Positions 36,035 to 44,663 of a stretch of DNA of 64,000 bases are shown one piece after another. The position numbers and the translations under genes are program-made. This stretch comes from Chitinophaga pinensis (GTDB lineage: Bacteria; Bacteroidota; Bacteroidia; Chitinophagales; Chitinophagaceae), in the NCBI GenBank assembly GCA_945872815.1, contig CAMCAY010000003.1:33535-97534 (forward strand). The letters run 5' to 3'. The notes beneath the pieces were generated by a model that saw only the letters and a program-made list of their open reading frames with translations, made no database searches and was not told the DNA's origin. Position 1 is the first letter of the stretch, and each line of letters begins with the position of its first letter.

Positions 36035-36451
36035 TTAATTAGCTGGGTATTCAACAAAATTTCTTTCGGTTTCATATAAGCGAATTTGAAGGTCTAATTC
36101 TATACTTATTTTATCTCTTAAAATAGAGTATATAACCATTGCAATGTTTTCTGCTGTAGGATTCAGGTTTTTAAATTCTGCACAATCCTCGTTCAGATTT
36201 TTATGATCAAATTTATCAAGTATATTATTTTGAATGATATCGCTCAGGATTTTCAGATCAATTACATATCCTGTTTCTTTGTCAGGATAGCCGGTTAATT
36301 TCACAATCAACTCATAGTTATGACCGTGATAATGAGGGTTATTGCATTTTCCAAATACGGCAGCATTTTTATGTTCATCCCATGCAGGATTGTTAAGTCT
36401 ATGAGCTGCATTAAAATGCTCTTTCCTATAAACGGATACTTTCTGGTTCAT
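36035..36451 (-). CDS. 6-pyruvoyl-tetrahydropterin synthase / 6-carboxytetrahydropterin synthase family protein (copy 1)
   Basis: A 138-residue T-fold enzyme acting on dihydroneopterin triphosphate. Zinc ligands are His17 (FNAAHRL) and His42/His44 (YHGHNYEL). The likely catalytic Cys36 lies in [12 protein letters not shown], so Cys and HGH are separated by five residues, as in eukaryotic-type PTPS; E. coli QueD has three. DHKNLN and the C-terminal [11 protein letters not shown] with the pterin-anchoring Glu are also present. It is 77 bases downstream of a paralog and 17 bases before folE. Whether it makes queuosine precursor or a biopterin-like product cannot be decided here. Confidence 0.88.
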   Translation of the reverse strand: MNQKVSVYRKEHFNAAHRLNNPAWDEHKNAAVFGKCNNPHYHGHNYELIVKLTGYPDKETGYVIDLKILSDIIQNNILDKFDHKNLNEDCAEFKNLNPTAENIAMVIYSILRDKISIELDLQIRLYETERNFVEYPAN

Positions 36452-36528
36452 TGAATATTATTAACACTAAAAGATTCAAATTGTTTTGAAAAGCATTAAA
36501 TCTAAAGGCAAATTTTTGGAATGTAAAT

Positions 36529-36939
36529 TTATTTCCCAAAATACTCTACATAAATTCTGGGAGTTTCATAAAGTTTTAAAGAAAATAGGGTTACTTCAGA
36601 AGGTAATTGGGGTGCTAATTGTTCCCAAATTCCAATGACGAGATTTTCGATAGAGCATATCTTGCCTTTCATGAATTCGACATCAAGATTGAGATTTTTA
36701 TGATCCAGCTTATCAATTACAAAATCTCGAATGATGATACTTAGTTTTTTAACGTCGTAAACAAACCCAGTATCATCACTGGGTTTTCCTGCGATGGTAA
36801 CATGCAATTCAAAATTATGTCCGTGCCAGTTCTCATTCGCACACTTTCCAAATACAGCTTCATTTTCCTCCTTTGACCAAGCAGGATTAAAAAGCTTATG
36901 GGCTGCATTGAAATGTTCTATTCGGGTAATATGAACCAT
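36529..36939 (-). CDS. 6-pyruvoyl-tetrahydropterin synthase / 6-carboxytetrahydropterin synthase family protein (copy 2)
   Basis: A 136-residue paralog of the next gene: HFNAAHKLFNPAW (zinc His14), FGKCANENWHGHNFEL (Cys33, His39, His41), KLDHKNLNLDVEF and KLYETPRIYVEYFG. The Cys-to-HGH gap is again five residues. The two copies have diverged considerably outside the motifs, suggesting different substrates or products rather than a recent duplication. It is first of the apparent PTPS-PTPS-folE operon. Confidence 0.88.
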   Translation of the reverse strand: MVHITRIEHFNAAHKLFNPAWSKEENEAVFGKCANENWHGHNFELHVTIAGKPSDDTGFVYDVKKLSIIIRDFVIDKLDHKNLNLDVEFMKGKICSIENLVIGIWEQLAPQLPSEVTLFSLKLYETPRIYVEYFGK

Positions 36940-37011
36940 TAATGGTTTGAATTTTATGCAAAGTTAGATACTATTCTGTAAAATATAAACGGTAATTCCG
37001 AAATTTGCGGA

Positions 37012-37656
37012 ATGTCAATTCTTGTTATTGCCGCAACAGATATGGAAATCGCGCTTCTTAGGGCAAATAACCCCAAAGAAAAATACCTGATAACAGGTGT
37101 TGGTTGCGCCACAACAGTTTATCATTTAACAAAAGCATTGCTGTTAGATAAATATTCATTGGTTATTCAAGTAGGTATTGCCGGTGCTTTTAATAAGAAT
37201 CAATTGTTGGGAGAAACAGTAATCGTTGAAAAAGATTGCTTTGCGGATATGGGCTTATTTGAAAAAAAAATAATCACAAACCTTTTTGAAATGGGATTTG
37301 CAGATGCAGACAGTTTTCCATTTAAAAAAGGATTTTTAGTTAACAGCTATATTGATCGATTGGGTTTAAAAGAACATAAAATTGTTAATGGGATTTCAGT
37401 CAATTTAATTTCAGATAATGAAAGTTATTTTCAACAACTACAAAGCAAATACAATGCCGATATAGAATCCATGGAGGGTGCGGCATTGCATTATGTATGT
37501 TTACATGAGCAAGTGCCATTTATTCAAATCAGAGGTATCAGTAATTATACAGGGGAAAGAGATAAATCCAAATGGAAAATAAAAGAAGCAGTGGAGTCTA
37601 GTAATTTTTTAGCGTCTGATATTATTCAGGCAGTTCAACAAAAAAAACAACAATGA
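37012..37656 (+). CDS. mqnB: Futalosine hydrolase
   Basis: Cleaves futalosine to hypoxanthine and dehypoxanthine futalosine in the alternative menaquinone pathway. The 214-residue protein is a nucleosidase/phosphorylase-fold enzyme: ILVIAATDMEIALL at the N-terminus, VIQVGIAGAF, and the ribose-binding ESMEGAALHYVCL and RGISNYTGERDKSKW near the C-terminus. Its stop overlaps the mqnD start by four bases (ATGA), indicating translational coupling, and the pairing with mqnD confirms the assignment. Confidence 0.92.
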   Translation: MSILVIAATDMEIALLRANNPKEKYLITGVGCATTVYHLTKALLLDKYSLVIQVGIAGAFNKNQLLGETVIVEKDCFADMGLFEKKIITNLFEMGFADADSFPFKKGFLVNSYIDRLGLKEHKIVNGISVNLISDNESYFQQLQSKYNADIESMEGAALHYVCLHEQVPFIQIRGISNYTGERDKSKWKIKEAVESSNFLASDIIQAVQQKKQQ

Positions 37657-38477
37657 ATATTTCCATAGGATTTTCACCATGCCCTAATGATACCTTCATA
37701 TTTGATGCTTTAATCAATAGAAAAATTGATACGGAAGGAATAACGTTTATTGAATCGTTGGAAGATGTTGAAACCTTGAATAGTCATGCGATTGAATCAA
37801 AATACGATGTTACTAAATTGAGCTATGGGGTTTATCCTGCAGTTAAAGAAAACTATGTCATTCTTAATAGTGGTAGCGCATTGGGAACAGGTGTAGGTCC
37901 TTTGTTAATTTCAAATACTACTGATCAGCAGATATCAGTAGAAGATCAAATGATAGCTATTCCAGGAATAAATACTACAGCCCATTTTCTATTTTCAATT
38001 GCCTATCCCAATGCTGTTAAAAAAGTTTTTTTACGCTACGATGAAATTGAATCTTTTGTTCTGGAAGGAAAGGGCTTAGGAGTCATTATACATGAAAACA
38101 GGTTTACTTACCTAGACAAGGGATTGAAGAAAATTATTGATCTGGGGGAATTTTGGGAAAATGAAAATCATGTTCCTATTCCGCTTGGAGGTATTGTTGT
38201 AAAGAGGAATCTCGATAAAAAAATTCAACAAAAAATAGATGGGTTGATAAAAAAAAGTATTGAATATGCTTTTTCAAATTATCCTGAGTTGAATGATTAT
38301 ATATGCAGCCATGCCCGTGAAATGAGCGAGGATGTAATGAGAAAGCATATTGACTTGTATGTAAACAATTATTCTTTATCATTGGGCGATGCAGGCAGAA
38401 ACGCCATCAGGAAAATGATGGAATTTTTCAACAAAAAAAACGAAAAGATTGTGTTGTCAGATTTGTTTGTTGGTTAA
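37653..38477 (+). CDS. mqnD: 1,4-dihydroxy-6-naphthoate synthase
   Basis: Converts cyclic dehypoxanthine futalosine to 1,4-dihydroxy-6-naphthoate for menaquinone. The 274-residue protein has a periplasmic-binding-protein fold but no signal peptide; SIGFSPCPNDTFIFDAL is the MqnD signature, and DVTKLSYGVYP and IPGINTTAHFL follow. It overlaps mqnB by four bases and its last four bases overlap the stop of the convergent photolyase. Confidence 0.94.
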   Translation: MNISIGFSPCPNDTFIFDALINRKIDTEGITFIESLEDVETLNSHAIESKYDVTKLSYGVYPAVKENYVILNSGSALGTGVGPLLISNTTDQQISVEDQMIAIPGINTTAHFLFSIAYPNAVKKVFLRYDEIESFVLEGKGLGVIIHENRFTYLDKGLKKIIDLGEFWENENHVPIPLGGIVVKRNLDKKIQQKIDGLIKKSIEYAFSNYPELNDYICSHAREMSEDVMRKHIDLYVNNYSLSLGDAGRNAIRKMMEFFNKKNEKIVLSDLFVG

Positions 38478-39790
38478 ATGTTATCTTTTTTCAATGATTT
38501 TCCATAGACTTCTAAACAGCGTTTTCTTGCAAATTCATGATCTACTATTGGTTTAGGATAAGTCAGTTCCTGAAATTCGGGTACCCATTTTTTAATGTAG
38601 TTGAAGTCAGGATCGAATTTTTTCGTTTGCAAATAAGGGTTGAAAACCCTGAAATAAGGAGCAGCATCACAACCGCTTCCTGCAGCCCACTGCCATCCGC
38701 CATTGTTTGATGCAAAATCAAAATCAAGCAGTTTATTTGCAAAGTAAGCTTCACCCCATCTCCAATCTATTAATAAATGTTTGCAAAGAAATGAGGCGGT
38801 TATCATCCGAACTCGGTTGTGCATAAAGCCAGTTTCATTCAATTCACGCATTCCTGCGTCTACAATTGGATAACCAGTTTGACCGATACACCATTTTTCA
38901 AATTCAATTTCATTGTTTCTCCATTCTATGTTATCATAAGCCGGCTTAAACGACTTGTAATGATTTATATAAGGAAAGTGCCACAATATCATTTGATAGA
39001 AGTCTCTCCATATTAATTCATTGATAAAAACATCAGATAAATTTTTCGTTTCATGAAAAACAGACCGAATACTAATAGTGCCAAAACGAAGATGGATGCC
39101 AATTTTGGACGTTCCTGATATTCCGGGAATATCCCTTTGCTGAGCATAGCTTTTTACAATGTTATTGTTTAGTTTTTTTTCAGGAAAGAGGAGTTGTGAA
39201 TGTTTAAAACCAATCTCATTTAGGGATGGAAAATGCTCATTCTTTGATTGTAGAAAATTATGCAATAATTTTTCAGATTGTAAAAGTTCAATGTCAGTGG
39301 AAATTAGTTTATTCTTCCATTTTCTGCTATAAGGAGTAAATATTGTGTATGGTTTACCATCATCTTTAATTACTTCATCTTTTTCAAAAATCACATGATC
39401 TTTGAAAGTGAAAAACTGTATATTCTTTTTTGCTAATTTTTCTTTTATAGAATTATCCCTATTTATTGCATATTGTTCATAATCATGGTTGGTAAAAACA
39501 GCATTAATGTTGTAACCCTCTATGAGTTGATTAAATGCATTCTCCGGGGTGTCAAAGAAAATCTTCATACAACTTCCCAAAGGTGCCAGTACTTTGTTTA
39601 AATCAGATAGGGTATTGTGTATAAATTCCACCCTTCGGTCAGAAGAATCTGATAGTTTTTCTATAATATTTTTATCGAAAATAAAAACAGGTAAAACAGG
39701 AAGATGGCTGTTGAGTGCATGAAATAGGCCTGTATTGTCTTCAAATCGTAGATCCCTTCTAAACCAGAAAATATTGATAGCTGCAGCCAT
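38474..39790 (-). CDS. Deoxyribodipyrimidine photolyase (cryptochrome/photolyase family)
   Basis: A 438-residue blue-light flavoprotein that repairs UV pyrimidine dimers. The N-terminal antenna domain starts INIFWFRRDLRFEDNTGL. The FAD-binding domain includes ELIWRDFYQMILWHFP, TGYPIVDAGMRELNETGFMHNRVRM, and WQWAAGSGCDAAPYFRVFNP; the Trp-rich electron-transfer region is intact. These fit class I CPD photolyase. It lies 18 bases after an aminotransferase gene, itself 18 bases after a response-regulator gene, so the three are probably co-transcribed. Confidence 0.92.
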   Translation of the reverse strand: MAAAINIFWFRRDLRFEDNTGLFHALNSHLPVLPVFIFDKNIIEKLSDSSDRRVEFIHNTLSDLNKVLAPLGSCMKIFFDTPENAFNQLIEGYNINAVFTNHDYEQYAINRDNSIKEKLAKKNIQFFTFKDHVIFEKDEVIKDDGKPYTIFTPYSRKWKNKLISTDIELLQSEKLLHNFLQSKNEHFPSLNEIGFKHSQLLFPEKKLNNNIVKSYAQQRDIPGISGTSKIGIHLRFGTISIRSVFHETKNLSDVFINELIWRDFYQMILWHFPYINHYKSFKPAYDNIEWRNNEIEFEKWCIGQTGYPIVDAGMRELNETGFMHNRVRMITASFLCKHLLIDWRWGEAYFANKLLDFDFASNNGGWQWAAGSGCDAAPYFRVFNPYLQTKKFDPDFNYIKKWVPEFQELTYPKPIVDHEFARKRCLEVYGKSLKKDNI

Positions 39791-39808
39791 ATTTTTAATT
39801 ATAATTCT

Positions 39809-40657
39809 TTAACAAAAAATCGGGCTGTTTGTTTTTACTAATTCCTGATAAATTGTTTGAATGATTCTGTTTTCGTATTTTTTTTCATTAATGGATTTTA
39901 CCCATTTGATATTGAAGATGGAGTTAGTCAAGAAAACTTCATCAGCATCCATCAATTCTGCTTCGTCAATGGTTTTTTCATTGACAGAATAATTCAATAA
40001 ATTCAATTCTTTGATGATTTGCTGCCTCATTATTCCGGCAATACAGCCTTCTTTTAATGAGGGGGTATAAATACTTTCGTTTTTTATTATAAAAATATTT
40101 GCAATACTGCTGTCGCAAATGTTTTTGTGTTGATTGAGAATGATGGCATCATTGCATTTTTCTTTTTTTGCATAAAGAGCTCCCATCATGTAGGGTAGGT
40201 AATTGTTGTGTTTGCAATTACTGAATGTATCAATGATTTTGAATGCGTCTCTGTATATACAACAATGAAGCCCGTTGATGTTCAATTGTCCGTTATTTTC
40301 AGGTAGATCTCCTGTTTCAATAATAAATTGTGGGTGGTGATGTAAGGGATCAAATAAACTTCCCGGCCCTCTATATACAGTCAATCTGATTCTGGCTAAT
40401 GTTAATTTGTTTTTTTGAATCAGTTGTAATATTTGTGATTCCAGGAAGTCGGGGTTGAAAAGTTTTGGAATTTGAAATTCAAACAAACGCATACCATTCC
40501 AGAGTCTGGCAAGGTGTTCATCTAATAAGATCAGCTGATTGTTCTTGAATTTAAAAGTTTCAAATAAACCGTCACCATATTTAAAACCTCTGTTTTGGGC
40601 ATCAATAATGGGTGTGGAATCCTCCACTATTTTACCATTGCAATTGATGAACGCCAT
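39809..40657 (-). CDS. Aminotransferase class IV (PabC/BCAT-like)
   Basis: A 282-residue PLP enzyme. It begins MAFINCNGKIVEDSTPIIDA with RGFKYGDGLFET, the family start. The PLP lysine is probably in CKHNNYLPYMMGALYAKK, and EGCIAGIMRQQIIKEL is the typical C-terminal loop. Size and loops resemble Bacteroidota proteins annotated as aminodeoxychorismate lyase or branched-chain aminotransferase; sequence alone does not separate them. It lies 18 bases from both neighbours on the same strand. Confidence 0.82.
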   Translation of the reverse strand: MAFINCNGKIVEDSTPIIDAQNRGFKYGDGLFETFKFKNNQLILLDEHLARLWNGMRLFEFQIPKLFNPDFLESQILQLIQKNKLTLARIRLTVYRGPGSLFDPLHHHPQFIIETGDLPENNGQLNINGLHCCIYRDAFKIIDTFSNCKHNNYLPYMMGALYAKKEKCNDAIILNQHKNICDSSIANIFIIKNESIYTPSLKEGCIAGIMRQQIIKELNLLNYSVNEKTIDEAELMDADEVFLTNSIFNIKWVKSINEKKYENRIIQTIYQELVKTNSPIFC

Positions 40658-40675
40658 AAAAAAAGTATATAGGAA

Positions 40676-41353
40676 TTAAATTTCTTGTATGATTTTATGC
40701 TTAACGGCATACATAATAAGTCCAGTAGTAGTTTTGGAGCCGGTTTTAACTTTTAATCGATCACGAATGGCTTCAACTGTACGTGGGCTTAGATCTACTA
40801 GGTCGGCAATTTCTTTGGTACTTTTTTCTTCACACATCAATCTAAGGATAGTCGTTTCTTTGTCATTCAAATGGGCTTCCTGTGGAGTGATATGTTGTGG
40901 AGTAACCGGATTTTTTTGCTTTAAATTGCTAAGTAAAGCTTTATTGGTAAGAGAGTTGAAGTAATATTCCTGTTCGTAACAAGTTTTAATCGCTTCGTAA
41001 ATTATCTCACTGTCACTTGTTTTGGTGAGGTAGGAGTTAGCACCTAATTCCATTAGTTTAGTAATCATGCTGTTATCATCCACCATAGTTAGCATGATAA
41101 CTTTGGTATGGGGAGATATTTTTTTTATTTCTGGTAAAGTGGCAATGCCATCCATTATGGGCATTTGAATATCCAGTAAAATTACATCCACATCAATGTT
41201 CTTGAGGAGGTTCAATAGATGCATGCCATTGTCTGCTTCAGCGATTACTTTTATATCACTTTTTGTGCTGAGGGATGTCTTCACACCCGCTCTGTACAAT
41301 ACATGGTCATCTGCAATGATAACTTTGATGGGTTCTTTTTTTTCTTCGTTCAT
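40676..41353 (-). CDS. NarL/FixJ-family response regulator (orphan)
   Basis: A 225-residue two-domain regulator. The receiver domain (about 10-130) has acidic pocket ADDH, phosphoacceptor Asp61 in LLDIQMPIMDG, Thr in MLTMVDD and Lys in YLTKTSDS. The C-terminal LuxR-type HTH (about 165-225) has LNDKETTILRLMCEEKSTKEIA and SPRTVEAIRDRLK. No kinase gene follows it; instead it heads the aminotransferase-photolyase run on the minus strand, while a 7TM/kinase module diverges from its promoter region. It most resembles the minus-strand regulator at 43998. Confidence 0.93.
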   Translation of the reverse strand: MNEEKKEPIKVIIADDHVLYRAGVKTSLSTKSDIKVIAEADNGMHLLNLLKNIDVDVILLDIQMPIMDGIATLPEIKKISPHTKVIMLTMVDDNSMITKLMELGANSYLTKTSDSEIIYEAIKTCYEQEYYFNSLTNKALLSNLKQKNPVTPQHITPQEAHLNDKETTILRLMCEEKSTKEIADLVDLSPRTVEAIRDRLKVKTGSKTTTGLIMYAVKHKIIQEI

Positions 41354-41833
41354 GGTAGTTGATTCAGCATTTTAAGGAATAAATATTCGAAATTCCTGGT
41401 TATAAACGCACAAATGCAAGTTCTTATTATTTTTCGAATGAAATTAAAGTGAATCTACTCGTTCAATTACATAGTGAAATTACTATAATAAATTGATTTT
41501 GGGGTGCTGCTTTTACTATAAAACAAACAGGCAGATCTTAAACCTGCCTGTTGTTGATCTTTTTTATTGAGTGGCCTGATAAAAATCAGCTGCTGAATAA
41601 AAAAAATCATGCAATCGAACCTTAACCCAAATGCTATGATAAAAAATATGTAAATACTCAATTTTAAAGAAGCCAAGGTGGTTGCCCACCCTGACTCCTA
41701 GTTTTACAGGGTACATATAGAAACTCAACAACCCAAAAATCTATATATAGTTGAATCTTTAAAAGTGAAAAACAACATAAAATGGGTGTATTTTTCTCTT
41801 TATGATTAAAGATTTAGGGGTTATTATTGTGGG
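41354..41833. other. 480-base regulatory intergenic region
   Basis: Lies between the divergent response regulator and first 7TM gene. It contains two tandem GTnnAATTAC-like sites, GTTCAATTAC (41461-41470) and the palindromic GTGAAATTAC (41474-41483), and a hairpin at 41526-41552. The rest is AT-rich with stop codons in all frames; I see no convincing gene. Confidence 0.5.
41526..41558 (+). terminator. Hairpin with weak T-run, possible terminator or leader attenuator
   Basis: Stem AACAGGCAG/CTGCCTGTT (41526-41534 and 41544-41552), nine-base loop, with TTTTTT starting about ten bases later (near 41561). No plus-strand gene ends nearby, so it could belong to a small RNA or a leader of the 7TM gene. 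Confidence 0.4.
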
Positions 41834-42493
41834 ATGACATATAAAATTTCTTTGTTAATTTTTAATGTTCAATGCTTAATCATTTTAGGGGCATTACTTA
41901 GCTCATTTAGAATGTATTACATGTGCAAACCTAATTATATGAAATTATTTATTTTATATAGCATAGTAGCTAATATAGTTATGGTTCCGTTATTTTTTGG
42001 GACTAATAAAATTTTTCACATAGGGTTTGCAAATGGATTAAATAATTTATCAATAGTTTTCAATTATACTTTTTTAGTCTTTTTTATACTCTTTTCTATG
42101 CCAGATAGAAAAGGAATTACATTAATGATTATTGGATATGCAATATCAACTTGTATGATTTTTTTTCTTTTAATAAATAAAAATTTAAAAATTCCAATTC
42201 AATCTGCATTTGCATTAAATCATTTTGGTTTGATTTGTTATGGGACAGTTTATTTAATTAAAATATTTTTTAAAATCCCAGAAAAATTAATAACTGAAAT
42301 ACCTTCTTTTTGGGTTGTTATGGGGGTTTTAATTTGTTCAACTCTTAGTTTTCCATTTGTTTCAATTTTAGATTTCTTAAGACAAAATGGAATTGTTTAC
42401 AATAATTTATTGATATTGAATTTACCTAATATCGGATATAGTATAATGTATTTATTTTTTATTAAAGCATTCAAATGTTCAACAAGGAAGTAA
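41834..42493 (+). CDS. Seven-hydrophobic-segment membrane protein, putative sensor partner (module 1)
   Basis: A 219-residue integral membrane protein of no family I can name. Seven hydrophobic segments are visible, for example LLIFNVQCLIILGALLSSF, LFILYSIVANIVMVPLFFG, GITLMIIGYAISTCMIFFLL and FWVVMGVLICSTLSFPFVSI, joined by short loops with no large soluble domain. Its last 19 bases overlap the start of a HisKA_3 kinase, so the two are translationally coupled. Composition is much more AT-rich than housekeeping neighbours. By analogy with the similar pairs at 45203 and 51320, I infer it is the input part of a split sensor kinase. Confidence 0.7.
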   Translation: MTYKISLLIFNVQCLIILGALLSSFRMYYMCKPNYMKLFILYSIVANIVMVPLFFGTNKIFHIGFANGLNNLSIVFNYTFLVFFILFSMPDRKGITLMIIGYAISTCMIFFLLINKNLKIPIQSAFALNHFGLICYGTVYLIKIFFKIPEKLITEIPSFWVVMGVLICSTLSFPFVSILDFLRQNGIVYNNLLILNLPNIGYSIMYLFFIKAFKCSTRK

Positions 42494-43277
42494 ATAATAT
42501 TATCTTATTTGTTATTGCTATATCAATATTGATGATGCAGTTTGCTATTATTATTGCAGTAATAATTTTTCGTCATCAAAAAAAGAAAATATTATTTGAT
42601 AGAGGAATAGAAGATTTAAAAACAAAACATGAAAACAATTTATTAAAGTCTCAATTGCAGGTTCAAGAGCAAACTTTTCAGAACATTAGTCGAGAAGTGC
42701 ATGATAACATCGGACAAAAGCTAACACTAGCTAAACTTCATCTCAATACACTTGACATATCTGATTACAATATTAAAAAGAGCGTAAATGATGTGGTGCA
42801 GATTATTACAGAATCGCTAACCGATTTAAGAGATATCAGTCGTAGTTTGAGCTCTGAGATCATTATTAATAATGGGTTGATAAAAGCTCTTGAAAATGAG
42901 ATAAACCAGTTAAACAAAACCTGTCAGTATAATATCAAGTTAACAATTACCGGGGAGGTATTTTTCATGGACGGAGAAAAGGAACTGGTGATATTTCGAA
43001 TGATTCAGGAATCCCTCAGTAACATTATGAAACATGCAGAAGCAACAAAGGTTGACATTGCATTATTTTTTTCTGAAAACAATCTAATCATTGAAGTGTT
43101 GGATAACGGAAAAGGTTTTGATGTTTCGGCTAGTAAAAATGGAAATGGTCTCAATAACATTCGAAATAGGGCGCAATTCCTGGGAGGCTTGGTGCTTTTT
43201 GAATCCGAAAAAATAAAGGTGCCAATGTAAAAATAGAAATACCCGATTTGGATAAAAAAATCAATAGCACTTTATAA
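42475..43277 (+). pseudogene. HisKA_3 sensor histidine kinase with a -1 frameshift near its 3' end (module 1)
   Basis: One N-terminal membrane helix (about 5-30), a coiled coil, then a HisKA_3 dimerisation domain with the phospho-acceptor His76 in SREVHDNIGQKL, and a HATPase with N box FRMIQESLSNIMKHAEA and G box DNGKGFD. As read, the frame stops at 43230 after ESEKIKVPM. Shifting by -1 in the A6 run at 43208-43213 restores NKGANVKIEIPD, the expected final GTxVxIxIP strand, ending at 43277. It could be a sequencing error, a recent mutation, or slippage making two products. Kinase identity is clear; whether it is functional is open. Confidence 0.8.
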
Positions 43278-43327
43278 AATAAGAGAAATTTCTCTGTACT
43301 AATATTATTAATGTAAACAAACGAACT

Positions 43328-43987
43328 ATGAAAAATAAAAAATGTAAAATTCTGCTGGCAGATGACCATGTATTACTTAGAGATGCACTTTCTTCTTTAA
43401 TCAATTCTTTTGAAGAATTTGTAGTGATTAAATCAGTTGGAAATGGAAAAGAATTGATGAGCGCAATAAGTGAGGGTCATTTACCCGACTTGATTGTGTT
43501 GGATTTGAATATGCCTTTGATGGATGGATTTGAAACTGCCAAATCGTTATCTCAACATCATCCGGATTTGAATATTCTAATATTGACTATGTACGATTCA
43601 GAAATTGCATTAATCAGGTTGCTTCAAACCGGAGTGAAAGGTTTTTTAAAAAAAGATACTCATCCATCAGAATTAAGGTATGCATTGAAATCGGTTGCTG
43701 ATGGAGGATTTTTCTATTCTCATAATACTACGGGAAAATTGGCTAGTTTATTTCAAAAGAATTCAGATAATCATTCTTTTATTGAAAAGTCGATTTTAAC
43801 AGATGTAGAGATTGAATTTCTTAAACTTGCCAGCACGGATTTAACGTACAAGGAAATTGCATCTCAAATGAAAATCACCCCAAGGGCTATTGACGGATAC
43901 CGGGATACATTATTCGAAAAACTGGATGTTAAAAGCAGGGTAGGGTTAGCTATTTATGCAGTGAAAAATGGCATTGTGACATTTTAA
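43328..43987 (+). CDS. NarL/FixJ-family response regulator (module 1 partner)
   Basis: A 219-residue regulator. Receiver: LLADDHVLLRDAL, phospho-Asp59 in VLDLNMPLMDG, LTMYDS and FLKKDTHPSE. LuxR-type HTH: LTDVEIEFLKLASTDLTYKEIA and TPRAIDGYRDTLFEKL. It lies 50 bases after the restored kinase end, on the same strand, and is the likely cognate regulator of module 1. It converges with the next regulator with only ten bases between. Confidence 0.93.
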   Translation: MKNKKCKILLADDHVLLRDALSSLINSFEEFVVIKSVGNGKELMSAISEGHLPDLIVLDLNMPLMDGFETAKSLSQHHPDLNILILTMYDSEIALIRLLQTGVKGFLKKDTHPSELRYALKSVADGGFFYSHNTTGKLASLFQKNSDNHSFIEKSILTDVEIEFLKLASTDLTYKEIASQMKITPRAIDGYRDTLFEKLDVKSRVGLAIYAVKNGIVTF

Positions 43988-43997
43988 GCAATTCTTA

Positions 43998-44663
43998 TTA
44001 CTCAATTAATTTATTTCTCATGCCATACATGATAAGTCCGGCAATCGTTTTGGCATTTACCTTGGCTTTCATGTTTTGACGGATTGTTTCAATTGTACGG
44101 GGACTCAAAAATATAATCTTGGAAATTTCTTCGGTTGTATTGTCTTCTGCCAATAACTGCAATATTTTCAATTCTTTTTCATTAAAGTTTACGGGAGTAC
44201 TTGTTCCGTAGTGTTGCCTCACATTTTTTTTCTGCATCAGTCTTCCCATCACTGCATGGTTAACCAATTCATTAAAATAAAAATCATCATTCATGCAGGT
44301 TAAAATGGCCTCATAAATTTCTTCTGGATCAGTGGTTTTGGTTAGATAAGCATTGGCACCCATTTCCATCATTTTGCTAATCATTTGCTGATCATCGTAC
44401 ATGGTAAGAACAATGATTTTGATTTCTTCATATTCTTTTCGAATAATTTGAATCGCATTGATTCCGTCTATTTCAGGCATCCTGATATCCATCAATAAAA
44501 CATCCGGTTTTTTAATGGATATTTTATGCATCATGTCCTTTCCATCCTCTGCCTCCCATAACATTTTAAGATTTAGCTTCCCCGACAAGGCCATTTTTAT
44601 TCCGTCTCTGAAAATTTTATGATCGTCTGCAATGGCAATTTTTATTTGATTTTCCGATGTCAT
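43998..44663 (-). CDS. NarL/FixJ-family response regulator (orphan, minus strand)
   Basis: 221 residues from ATG 44663 (MTSENQIKIAIADDHKIFRD), which aligns with the start of the regulator at 46835; an earlier ATG at 44705 would add 14 unrelated residues. Receiver has phospho-Asp59 in LLMDIRMPEIDG, and YLTKTTDPEE. HTH: FNEKELKILQLLAEDNTTEEIS and SPRTIETIRQNMK. No kinase is on its strand. Its upstream region carries three GTAAAATTAC-like sites. It resembles the orphan regulator at 40676, including the TKT(S/D) stretch and C-terminal GLIMYG/AV tail. Confidence 0.92.
   Translation of the reverse strand: MTSENQIKIAIADDHKIFRDGIKMALSGKLNLKMLWEAEDGKDMMHKISIKKPDVLLMDIRMPEIDGINAIQIIRKEYEEIKIIVLTMYDDQQMISKMMEMGANAYLTKTTDPEEIYEAILTCMNDDFYFNELVNHAVMGRLMQKKNVRQHYGTSTPVNFNEKELKILQLLAEDNTTEEISKIIFLSPRTIETIRQNMKAKVNAKTIAGLIMYGMRNKLIE

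Noticed and set aside
41467-41676. 69-codon minus-strand frame in the regulatory gap at 41.5 kb
   Set aside because: Covers the hairpin and palindromic sites; composition unlike a protein and no recognisable start context.
42475-43277. Classical programmed -1 ribosomal frameshift in the module 1 kinase
   Set aside because: The A6 run followed by T does not give an X-XXY-YYZ heptamer that re-pairs in both sites, and no downstream pseudoknot was noticed; simple mutation, sequencing error or polymerase slippage are as likely, so it is reported only as a frameshift.
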